DNA of 7,110 nt from contig NZ_LSJS01000113.1 of the NCBI RefSeq assembly GCF_001557325.1, positions 1 through 7,110 of the forward strand, given 5' to 3'. Each line of letters begins with the position of its first letter. Positions within the stretch are counted from its first letter, which is position 1. The DNA comes from Erythrobacter donghaensis (GTDB lineage Bacteria; Pseudomonadota; Alphaproteobacteria; Sphingomonadales; Sphingomonadaceae). A program made the translations under genes and the position numbers. Of this stretch, positions 1 through 5,813 are shown piece by piece. The notes under the pieces are model-generated. The model had not been told where the DNA came from. It worked only from the letters and a program-made list of their open reading frames with translations, and did not search any database.

Positions 1-150
1 TTCCGGTATTGTTCGTCCTTAGCGTTGCTTGGCGTACCTCCCACGCTATGCCCTCAATCCCGGCATGGCCACTTTACCTCGCTTCTGAAAAATCTCTGCC
101 GTTCGAGAACCGACCCCAAATCGCTCGTTCCGCAAACGTGGTTTCATTGC

Positions 151-993
151 TCAATCGCCTAAAGCGTGGCTTGTTGAGGCGGTCACTTCGCTGCTTGCCA
201 TCGCCGCATTTGCCTGCGTGCGTACCGTCACCTCGCGAAACTTCTCATGATATCTCGGGTGCTCGGTGCCCATCCATTTGTCCCACCACGTGAAATAGAG
301 CCCAAAATTGGAGTTGAAGCCGCCGTTATGGTGCAAGTCGTGGTGCACCGTTGTGTTGATCCAGCGGGTCAGCGGGGTATCCAGCCACCAGCGCGGGAAG
401 AATTCGAACCCGGCATGCCCCATTGCATTGCGGATGATCTGGAAATTCAGCCATACCACCATCACCCACCCCGGCGTCGGCACGAAAAAGAGCCACAGCG
501 GCACAAACAGGAACATCGCCGCCGCTTCCGGCATGGCAAAGCTGTATGCGGCCCAAGGCGTCGGGGTGATTGAACGGTGGTGCGCGCGGTGGAAATACCG
601 GAACAGGCGCGGGTGGTGCATCAGGCGGTGCGCCCAGTAGAAATAGGCATCATGCGCGATGATGATCGCGGCAAGGATCAGCAAATCCACCCCGATGCCG
701 AAGCTGACGCCGAAGACGTCGTAGAATATCCCTTCCTCGCGGCCCCAGATTAGAAAGCACGCCCCGATCATATAGACAAACACCGACTGTGCCGATTGCG
801 CGACCTCGCGCCGCATATCAGCGGCGGTGGCTTCGCGCTTCTGGATCTTGCGCACAGTCAGCACCGTGCGCCGCAGCATACACACCAACACAAAGGTGAC
901 CGACCCGGCGATCAGATAGCGCGACCCGTCGATGGCGAAGATATAGAGCCCTTTTTCGAGAAGGATATCGAGCGGGGGAATTCTAGTGGTCAT
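151..993 (-). CDS. Sterol desaturase / fatty acid hydroxylase superfamily membrane protein
   Basis: This 280-residue protein carries the full histidine set of the membrane di-iron hydroxylase/desaturase superfamily: HRLMHH at 122-127 (HX3HH), HRAHH at 135-139 (HX2HH) and HHDLHH at 217-222, with further histidines at 114 and 193. Hydrophobic stretches near 26-41, 68-84, 98-116 and 147-185 fit an integral inner-membrane enzyme with the histidine clusters facing the cytoplasm. By family it should oxidise (hydroxylate or desaturate) a lipid-like substrate using O2 and two irons; the substrate cannot be read from the sequence and could be a sterol/hopanoid, a fatty acyl chain or a carotenoid. The length is normal and no key residue is missing. 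It lies 77 bases downstream of, and in the same direction as, an AraC-type regulator gene, so co-transcription or control by that regulator is likely. The ATG start has no strong Shine-Dalgarno sequence. Confidence 0.9.
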   Translation of the reverse strand: MTTRIPPLDILLEKGLYIFAIDGSRYLIAGSVTFVLVCMLRRTVLTVRKIQKREATAADMRREVAQSAQSVFVYMIGACFLIWGREEGIFYDVFGVSFGIGVDLLILAAIIIAHDAYFYWAHRLMHHPRLFRYFHRAHHRSITPTPWAAYSFAMPEAAAMFLFVPLWLFFVPTPGWVMVVWLNFQIIRNAMGHAGFEFFPRWWLDTPLTRWINTTVHHDLHHNGGFNSNFGLYFTWWDKWMGTEHPRYHEKFREVTVRTQANAAMASSEVTASTSHALGD

Positions 994-1070
994 GGCGGCG
1001 ACTTTCTTGCAGGTGATCCTCGCCCCCTTCCTGCATCCAGTAGCTGCTGCGTTGCCTTGTCCGAATCCGG

Positions 1071-2132
1071 CTAGCCGATTCCGGAATCGGTCAGGTGGCG
1101 GGCGCGATATTCGCTGGGGGTCATGCCTTCGGCCTCGCGGAACGCACGGTTGAAGGGGCCGAGCGAGCCGAACCCTGCGTCCAGCGCAATGGTGATGATC
1201 GGCACATCGCGCTGCGAAGGGTCGGCCAGCGCGGACTTCACCTCGGAGAGACGATAGCTATTGAGAAACGATGAAAAATTGCGGTGGCCCAGCTGGCCGT
1301 TGATCGTGCGGCGCAGTCGATATTCCTGTTCGCCCAGCAGCGCGGCGAGCTTTGCGATGGACATGGTCTCGTCGCGGTAGGGCATCTGCGCTGCCATAAA
1401 CTGTAGCAAACGGGCAGCAAGGGGATCTTCGCCCAGGTTGCGCGGAGTTTTCGCTGTCACGCCCGTGGACTCAACCGGGCCGAACATGTCGCCTTGGCGC
1501 ATCCGAAGCAAAACCGCGCAAAAGCTGAACACTGCCAGCAGTGAGCCGGTCGCCACTGCCAGCCTCCACGAAGCGGCAGGTGTGCCGGGGGATGCTGCGA
1601 CTTCGACAAAGGCGATAGAAATGACACAAATCGCCACGACACAAACCAGCACGGGCCTAATCCGCCGTCGGCGCTCGACCAGGTCGCCTTCTCTACTACG
1701 CCATACTTCCCATAAAGCAGCGCCCGCAAAGGTCAGCATGGAAGCCCGGAACAGCACTGCGGAAATGGCGTTAGCAGTCCCGCCGTGGGGGTATGTCAGC
1801 TGGACCACCAACGTATTGGCCACCGACAGGCCCACCAGCAGCGCGCTGATCGGGGCGACACGCTTTTCATCGTTGAACCACGCCTTGGCGAACAGCCAGA
1901 ACAGGCCCGGTGTCGCTCCTGCACCCAGCGCAAACAGCAGACCAATCAGGCTTGGCTTGCCAAAGATGCCTGCCGTTATAATCAAGTAGCTGCAGATCCC
2001 GACATTCATCGCTACCGCAAGCCGGGCCGGCACATCGCGCCAATGGTCGCGGACCAGGATCCAGCTCCACTGCGCCAGCAAGGCGATCGACCCGCCGCGC
2101 GCCATTTGATCTACCTGGTCCCACGCTGTCAT
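1071..2132 (-). CDS. Membrane-anchored AraC family transcriptional regulator
   Basis: The C-terminal ~100 residues are a typical AraC/XylS DNA-binding domain: a first helix-turn-helix around MSIAKLAALLGEQEYRLRR and a second in ITIALDAGFGSLGPFNRAF followed by the family signature MTPSEYRARH. The N-terminal ~210 residues are not a sugar-binding cupin. They are a series of about six or seven hydrophobic segments, so the protein is probably an inner-membrane-tethered one-component regulator. A basic linker (VERRRRIR) interrupts the membrane part. The ATG at 2132 is chosen because AAGGA lies just upstream, although the spacing of 3 nt is short. A TTG at 2168 and an ATG at 2105 (AGGT 8 nt upstream, start MARGGS) are alternatives in the same frame. 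Its neighbours are the desaturase gene downstream and a divergent UrcA-family gene. The 14-bp palindromes before its start and at its stop suggest that it, or another dimeric factor, controls this locus. The inducing signal is unknown. Confidence 0.9.
   Translation of the reverse strand: MTAWDQVDQMARGGSIALLAQWSWILVRDHWRDVPARLAVAMNVGICSYLIITAGIFGKPSLIGLLFALGAGATPGLFWLFAKAWFNDEKRVAPISALLVGLSVANTLVVQLTYPHGGTANAISAVLFRASMLTFAGAALWEVWRSREGDLVERRRRIRPVLVCVVAICVISIAFVEVAASPGTPAASWRLAVATGSLLAVFSFCAVLLRMRQGDMFGPVESTGVTAKTPRNLGEDPLAARLLQFMAAQMPYRDETMSIAKLAALLGEQEYRLRRTINGQLGHRNFSSFLNSYRLSEVKSALADPSQRDVPIITIALDAGFGSLGPFNRAFREAEGMTPSEYRARHLTDSGIG
1075..1090. promoter_or_regulatory. 16-bp perfect palindrome at the AraC stop codon, upstream of the desaturase gene
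   Basis: CCGATTCCGGAATCGG is a perfect palindrome covering the last codons of the AraC gene, next to its TAG stop, and about 83 bases before the desaturase start. Its inner 14 bp share the CGATT-N4-AATCG layout with the site upstream of the regulator. In RNA it can form a hairpin that competes with a second overlapping one at 1063-1081 (GAATC, GGCTAGCC core, GATTC). It could be an operator for the desaturase gene or an RNA structure between the two genes; the sequence alone does not decide. Confidence 0.4.
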
Positions 2133-2170
2133 GGGTCCTTGGCTGCCAGAGCGCGGACGAAGCAACAAGC

Positions 2171-2184
2171 CGATTTCGAAATCG
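2171..2184. promoter_or_regulatory. 14-bp perfect palindrome upstream of the AraC gene (candidate operator)
   Basis: CGATTTCGAAATCG is its own reverse complement. It lies 39 bases upstream of the ATG at 2132 and 2 bases upstream of the alternative TTG. It matches 12 of 14 positions with the palindrome at 1076-1089, sharing the half-site CGATT/AATCG. The position suits an autoregulatory operator. No convincing -35/-10 pair could be assigned around it. The function is inferred from symmetry and repetition only. Confidence 0.45.
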
Positions 2185-2321
2185 CCCAGTCTGCTCGATT
2201 TCCATCATCATGGTGCGATCCAAAAACGATCAACCGAGTTTGAAAACCGGACAGCCTAACTGCCCTCGGCCCTGCACATTCTGATGCGTCGTCGCTCGAA
2301 TTGGCGAGCGACCGATTGGCC

Positions 2322-2326
2322 AAGGA
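2322..2326 (+). promoter_or_regulatory. Shine-Dalgarno sequence deciding the UrcA start
   Basis: AAGGA is 7 nt before the ATG at 2334 but only 1 nt before the in-frame ATG at 2328. This selects 2334 as the start, and with that start the signal peptide begins at once with MKLIHILL. Confidence 0.6.
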
Positions 2327-2333
2327 AATGACC

Positions 2334-2642
2334 ATGAAACTCATTCACATCCTGCTTGCCGTAGTCACAGTAGCGGCTTCAGCCCCTGCTGTCGCGGCCC
2401 CGGTTCCGCGAAGCATTGCAGTCAAGGCGGACGATCTCGATCTCGGTTCGACCGAAGGGCAACGCATCTTGACGGTGCGCATTCAGCGCGCGGCGAGCGT
2501 AGTGTGCAGAAGCGAGGCCGTGGAAAGCCTGCCGCGCAACAGCCGCCGCGAGCGCGGTTGCATCCGGGAAGCGCAAGCGAGGGCCGAGGTCGCGGTGAAG
2601 ACCCTGGCTGCCGGTAAGCCAGCTTCGGAAAAGGGCGGTTGA
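2334..2642 (+). CDS. UrcA family exported protein
   Basis: This is a small secreted protein of 102 residues. Residues 1-22 form a signal peptide (MKLIHILLAVVTVAASAPAV, then AA, cleavage probably near residue 22). The mature part shows the UrcA pattern: VKADDLDLGSTEGQ at 30-43, then RIQRAASVVC, with a conserved cysteine at 58 and a second at 76 (RGCIREA), which could form a disulfide in the periplasm. The tail is lysine- and glycine-rich. UrcA proteins are short periplasmic proteins of unknown function found mainly in Caulobacterales and Sphingomonadales. The gene is divergent from the membrane-bound AraC regulator across a gap of about 200 bases, so shared control is possible but not shown. 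No clear terminator follows it. Confidence 0.85.
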   Translation: MKLIHILLAVVTVAASAPAVAAPVPRSIAVKADDLDLGSTEGQRILTVRIQRAASVVCRSEAVESLPRNSRRERGCIREAQARAEVAVKTLAAGKPASEKGG

Positions 2643-2872
2643 GGCTGGAGAGCTGACCAAACTGGGCGCAAAAGTGGGCGACAGACTACAATCGGGTGGA
2701 AAAGCTGCCGGCCGCCAATCCACCCACTTGTTGCCGGTTCACTGATCGTCGGACTTCGACAAAAGCGGCCATCGGAGCTCGCCCGACGGTTGCAAATGTT
2801 GTCAGATTTCGATGCGTTTCGCGAGGACAACAGCGTAACATGGCTGCTGCGGCGCGGCGGCACGAGTGATGA
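2643..2872. other. Intergenic stretch, possible eroded 3' end of a gene
   Basis: I recognise no gene here. On the plus strand one frame stays open from 2657 to a TGA at 2867-2869 without a start codon, ending in AAAARRHE. That TGA overlaps an ATG at 2869 (TGATG), a layout typical of adjacent genes in an operon, and a DUF3325-like reading follows directly. In known DUF3325 loci the preceding gene is often a PepSY-type membrane protein, but the residues here do not allow that assignment. Confidence 0.3.
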
Positions 2873-3229
2873 CTTCGTGTTCCCAAGCTGGCTCATCTCA
2901 TCAGCTTCTGCGCGGCGTTTGCCGGGTTTGCAGCGCTTGCGCTTGTCATGCCTAGGCACGCGCGCGCTGCGGGCATCGCAGTGGATTCCATGCGTGCACA
3001 GGCCTTGCGCGGCGGAGGCTGGCTGCTGCTGGTCCTGTCTGCGGCGGCGCTGATCGCGGCCGCCGGGTGGCAAATCGGCCTTGTGGAATTCTGCGCGATG
3101 TTGACTGTCGCTGGGATCGCTGCGGCTCTGCAGCTGTCTTACCCCACGCGCCATGCGGAGATGACCTGTGTCCGATACATTTTCAATGCTCCAACGACCC
3201 GTTGCAGCGGACCATTCTCCAACCGATGA
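2873..3229 (+). pseudogene. DUF3325 family membrane protein, start lost
   Basis: The frame from 2873 reads as a DUF3325-type small membrane protein. It has a first hydrophobic segment (AHLISFCAAFAGFAALALVM), a basic loop with MPRHARAAG, then RGGGWLLLVLSAAALIAAAGW and QIGLVEFCAMLTVAGIAAAL, followed by LSYPTRHAE. The GW-xxGLV-xxxxLT pattern followed by a final YPxR is what I recognise from this family. No ATG, GTG or TTG precedes the first helix in this frame; the only ATG is at 2948, after that helix. The likely ancestral start is the ATG at 2869, which is one frame off, so a single-base change within its first seven codons would explain the loss. After about 3165 the frame no longer resembles the family and ends in residues of another reading. 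DUF3325 genes usually sit in siderophore/iron-uptake loci, and none of those partners is present here. Family assignment is moderately sure; pseudogene status is inferred. Confidence 0.6.
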
Positions 3230-3705
3230 TGCGATCAATGGGTACGACCCTACATGTCAAAGATGCCTTTCTCGAGGTTTGGGCGGACACGCTGGGCTCG
3301 TCCGGCGTGATTGCTGCGGCGATCGTCATTTGTTTCACCAGCTGGACCTGGATCGACCCGGGCGTAGCAATAGCGATCGGCCTGTGGCTACTGCCGCGCA
3401 TATGGATCCTGCTGCGCGATACGACGCACATCCTTCTCCAACCTGTCCGCGCGGGGATTGAGCTCGACGAAGTGCGCGCAGCCATCAATGCCGTGGCGGC
3501 CGTTGTCAGCACGCACGATCTGCACACCTGGTCGATGTCGGAAAACGATATCAGCTTCACCGCGAATGTTGCATTAGTATCAGGGGCGAATGCGAATGCT
3601 TTGCGGAAGGCCATCGGTGCCATGCTCGCAAAGGACTTTGAGATCGAACACGTGACCATCCACTGCGAAGCAGCATCATGCGGGCAAGAGGCACTTCATC
3701 CATGA
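3226..3705 (+). pseudogene. CzcD-like cation diffusion facilitator, 3' half only
   Basis: The 159 codons from the ATG at 3226 encode only the last two membrane helices and the cytoplasmic domain of a CDF-family metal efflux transporter. FLEVWADTLGSSGVIAA matches transmembrane helix 5 with its metal-binding aspartate (D21); the position usually held by histidine is a glutamate (E17). Next come a sixth helix (WIDPGVAIAIGLWLLPR), then the C-terminal domain with VSTHDLHTWSMSEND and EHVTIHCE. A normal family member has about 300 residues and six helices. Here helices 1-4, including the other half of the metal site, are absent, and similarity to the family begins only around 3240. The reading frame upstream is unrelated DNA (the DUF3325 remnant in another frame). 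The stop overlaps the start of the DUF3147 gene (ATGA). It may still be translated, but transport function is unlikely. Confidence 0.75.
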
Positions 3706-4052
3706 CGTATCTGCTATTGAAAGCCACCCTGTCCGCAATCATCATCATTGCAGTTTCAGAGATTGCACGGCGCAGCGCTGGGCTCGGAGCGCTGGTAGCC
3801 TCGTTGCCGCTTATTTCGGTCCTTGGCATGATCTGGCTGTGGCGGGACACGGCCGACCCGGTGCGGATGGCTGATCATGCGACGGCGACCTTCTGGTATG
3901 TGTTACCCAGCCTGCCGATGTTCCTTCTGATTTCTGTGCTGCTTAGACGTGGGCTGGATTTCTGGCCTGCGCTCGGCATCGGCTGTGCAATGACCATGCT
4001 GCTCTATGCTTGCATGGCCGCGCTGTTGCGCATGCGCGGTATCAACCTGTAA
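3702..4052 (+). CDS. DUF3147 family membrane protein
   Basis: This 116-residue protein is very hydrophobic and has about four membrane helices (near 5-20, 27-46, 64-81 and 88-108). Conserved-looking stretches are GLGALVASLPLISVLGMIWL, WRDT, FWYVLPSLPMFLLISVLLRR and the FWPALGIGC region; these fit DUF3147, a family of small inner-membrane proteins of unknown function. The ATG at 3702 is chosen because it overlaps the TGA of the transporter remnant (ATGA) and AGAGG lies 10 nt upstream. The coupling suggests the two proteins once worked together in metal efflux or resistance. The 3' end lies only 8 bp from the convergent LuxR-type gene, with no terminator between them. Confidence 0.85.
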   Translation: MTYLLLKATLSAIIIIAVSEIARRSAGLGALVASLPLISVLGMIWLWRDTADPVRMADHATATFWYVLPSLPMFLLISVLLRRGLDFWPALGIGCAMTMLLYACMAALLRMRGINL

Positions 4053-4060
4053 GGCGGCTC

Positions 4061-4570
4061 TCAGACCAACTCCTCAACAAACTGGCCGATGAGCATCGAC
4101 TGGCTTGTAACTTCCGCCTTTGTATAGACTTGGCTGAGTTGCGAGCGAACGGTTCCTTCTGCTGAGCCGCGCAACCTTGCTATCTCGGCGATGTTGCATC
4201 CTTTAAGTGCGAAGAGTGCAACTTCACGCTCAGAAGGTGACAAACCCCAATGGTTAAACTTGATATCCAGCAGTTCTGCGATCGATCCGCGCGCGACGGC
4301 CAGTGCGGCCTGCTGCCGCTTTGCTGCCTCCAACGCCATCCGTAGCTGGCGCGCGCTGATAATGATTGCCAGCACCAGCGCGAGCGCGACCAGACATTCC
4401 ATCGCGACCTCGCTGGTTATCCCGCTTCGAAGCTGGCCAAGCACATCATCGACGCCGTCGATGATGAAATAAGCAGCGGCCGCTGATTGGACGACCAGAC
4501 CTGCAATGCTGAGCAGCACGGTGCGGTCGGGCTGGCCCGAATGGGCAGAGACAGTGGCGGCCATTATCAT
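4061..4570 (-). CDS. Membrane-tethered LuxR-type (HTH) transcriptional regulator
   Basis: This 169-residue protein has two predicted membrane helices (about 18-38 and 56-73), then a short charged, possibly coiled-coil linker (ARQLRMALEAAKRQQAALAV), and a C-terminal LuxR/GerE helix-turn-helix at 109-169. The DNA-binding part includes LSPSEREVALFALKG, then NIAEIARLRGSAEGTVRSQL and the YTKAEVTSQS segment, all typical of the family. It has no receiver or autoinducer-binding domain, so it is a one-component regulator that probably senses something at or in the inner membrane. The start is ATG-ATA-ATG; the Shine-Dalgarno sequence is weak (GAAAG), and the second ATG could be used instead. It is divergent from the COG4705 membrane protein gene across 97 bases, which makes that gene its most likely target. 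It is convergent with the DUF3147 gene. Confidence 0.88.
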   Translation of the reverse strand: MIMAATVSAHSGQPDRTVLLSIAGLVVQSAAAAYFIIDGVDDVLGQLRSGITSEVAMECLVALALVLAIIISARQLRMALEAAKRQQAALAVARGSIAELLDIKFNHWGLSPSEREVALFALKGCNIAEIARLRGSAEGTVRSQLSQVYTKAEVTSQSMLIGQFVEELV

Positions 4571-4667
4571 GCGCTTTCGTTGAGGGCATTGCTTTTGAGC
4601 GCCTGCTTATGGCGTGCCTGCCCAAGCATCGCTAGCCCGCTGATCATTCAAACGGGAGTTCCAGACG

Positions 4668-5438
4668 ATGTCGGATGTCACAAACCACTCTTCAGCCGAG
4701 TTCACCGATGCGCTGACCAAGGTGCCGGCTGTCACACTTGGTTTTTGGATTATCAAAATCCTTGCGACCACCTTTGGCGAGACCGCTGGCGATACGCTCA
4801 GCATGTCATTCAATTTCGGCTATCTATTGAGCAGCGCAATCTTTGTTGCCGCCCTTGGCCTGTTCGTAGCGTGGCAAATCCGGGCAAGCCGGTTTCGCCC
4901 CTTCCTCTACTGGGCGACCATAATCGCTTCCACCACCGCCGGGACAACGCTGGCCGATTTCGCGACGCGGTCAATAGGCATCGGCTATGCTGGCGGTTCG
5001 CTTTTGCTGCTTGTATCATTACTCAGCGCGTTGGCCGTGTGGCGTTCGGCAACGGGAACGGTCTCGGTCGCCTCGGTGCATGAACCGCGCGCAGAACTCT
5101 ATTATTGGATCACGATCACCCTGTCGCAGACCCTGGGCACCGCCTTGGGCGATTGGGTCGCCGACGGCTCGCTCGGATATCTCGGAGCTGCTCTGATATT
5201 TGGCGGGCTGTTATCGCTGGTTGCGCTTGCTTACTTCAAGACGCCGATCAGCCGGGTCATGTTGTTCTGGTCGGCCTTTATCCTGACGCGCCCGCTTGGC
5301 GCGGTCGTCGGGGACTTTCTTGACAAGCCGGTCGCTCATGGCGGGCTCGAACTGAGCCGCGGCGGTGCCTCGCTGGTGCTAGGCATCGCAATCATCATCC
5401 TGATCTACGCGATTCCTCAGCGCGCGGCCAGCCATTGA
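4668..5438 (+). CDS. COG4705-type membrane protein with fourfold repeat
   Basis: This 256-residue integral membrane protein has about eight helices and belongs to the uncharacterised COG4705 family. Hallmarks are KVPAVTLGFWIIKILATT near the N-terminus and FWSAFILTRPLGAVVGD near the C-terminus. Four repeats align without gaps on W, G and D: W27-G37-D42, W82-G92-D97, W147-G157-D162 and W201-G211-D216. The consensus is [FY]W-x7-[TP]-x-G-x3-[GA]-D. Each repeat probably forms a helix pair, so the fold is likely a tandem or pseudo-symmetric bundle with four acidic residues in or near the membrane. Transport of a cation is conceivable but unproven. GGGAG lies 9 nt before the ATG. The gene is divergent from a membrane-tethered LuxR-type regulator and is followed by a terminator about 100 bases downstream. 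Confidence 0.85.
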   Translation: MSDVTNHSSAEFTDALTKVPAVTLGFWIIKILATTFGETAGDTLSMSFNFGYLLSSAIFVAALGLFVAWQIRASRFRPFLYWATIIASTTAGTTLADFATRSIGIGYAGGSLLLLVSLLSALAVWRSATGTVSVASVHEPRAELYYWITITLSQTLGTALGDWVADGSLGYLGAALIFGGLLSLVALAYFKTPISRVMLFWSAFILTRPLGAVVGDFLDKPVAHGGLELSRGGASLVLGIAIIILIYAIPQRAASH

Positions 5439-5537
5439 TCTGCGGCACTGCGAAGGCAAGACATCATAGAGCCCCCGCGATGGCAATTTTTCTGGGCGCG
5501 GGTAATGTATTGCGTGGCGTGGAGCGGCGGATGGCTT

Positions 5538-5567
5538 CGGCCGCAGCGCGTGCGGACCGCATTTTTT
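5538..5567 (+). terminator. Rho-independent terminator after the COG4705 gene
   Basis: CGG-CCGCA pairs with TGCGG-A-CCG (eight base pairs with one bulged A, loop GCGCG at 5546-5550), followed by CA and a run of six T. The T tract lies only on the 3' side for plus-strand transcripts, so it ends the COG4705 transcript 100 bases after its stop. The stretch 5439-5537 before it holds no gene; it has one weak 6-bp inverted repeat (5474-5479 with 5497-5502). Confidence 0.6.
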
Positions 5568-5621
5568 AAGGGGTAGTCGTGCTGCCTGCGTATTGTGGTT
5601 GAAACCTTGCGGAGATTGCCT

Positions 5622-5813
5622 ATGAATGACCTTGAATCAACCCTTCGGCAGCTTGCCAGCCTACCATCGCAGTGGTATCGCACCGCCAGAGTCCTGCCGA
5701 GCAGCTTCGGTGGGTTTTTCCTCGGAAGCGGAAATTCTCAAAGCGACCCCGCTCCTGCCGCGATCAGCCGCGGTTCATCATTGGGGTTCAGTTACGCGCC
5801 GGAGATCCTGTAG
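5622..5813 (+). CDS. Possible small ORF, 63 residues, unrecognised
   Basis: The ATG at 5622 has a well-placed GGAG (5611-5614, 7 nt spacing) and follows the terminator, so it could be a separate short gene. The product begins MNDLESTLRQLASLPSQW and is rich in serine and glycine after residue 25, with no signal peptide, membrane helix or known motif. It overlaps the 3' end of the convergent SRPBCC gene by 36 bases. Codon use is unremarkable, and a chance ORF is at least as likely. Confidence 0.2.
   Translation: MNDLESTLRQLASLPSQWYRTARVLPSSFGGFFLGSGNSQSDPAPAAISRGSSLGFSYAPEIL

Noticed and set aside
113..145. Possible terminator after the desaturase gene
   Set aside because: Only four-base arms (CGTT/AACG) and no adjacent T run on the minus strand.
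9..293. 94-codon plus-strand ORF at the left edge
   Set aside because: It runs into the 3' end of the desaturase gene on the other strand and has no recognisable motif or ribosome binding site. The 150 bases left of the desaturase hold nothing I can support.
1438..1989. 183-codon plus-strand ORF
   Set aside because: It lies fully opposite the AraC gene, its product is low-complexity Ser/Thr/Ala-rich with no domain, and the minus-strand reading has clear family motifs.
2311..2320. TTGGCCAA palindrome just upstream of the UrcA start
   Set aside because: Only 8 bp, single copy, and overlapping the ribosome binding region; too short to call an operator.
2483..3238. 251-codon minus-strand ORF across the eroded region
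   Set aside because: It is antisense to the UrcA gene and the DUF3325 frame; the product is Arg/Ser-rich without any motif, typical of a chance frame in GC-rich DNA.
3183..3659. 158-codon minus-strand ORF
   Set aside because: Antisense shadow of the CDF C-terminal domain, whose motifs are plain on the plus strand.
4487..5083. 198-codon plus-strand ORF
   Set aside because: It overlaps the COG4705 gene in another frame and the start of the LuxR-type gene; its residues (Cys/His/Arg-rich) match no family.
5474..5502. CCCGCG/CGCGGG inverted repeat after the COG4705 gene
   Set aside because: Six-base arms around a 17-base loop with no T tract after it; the better terminator is at 5538-5567.
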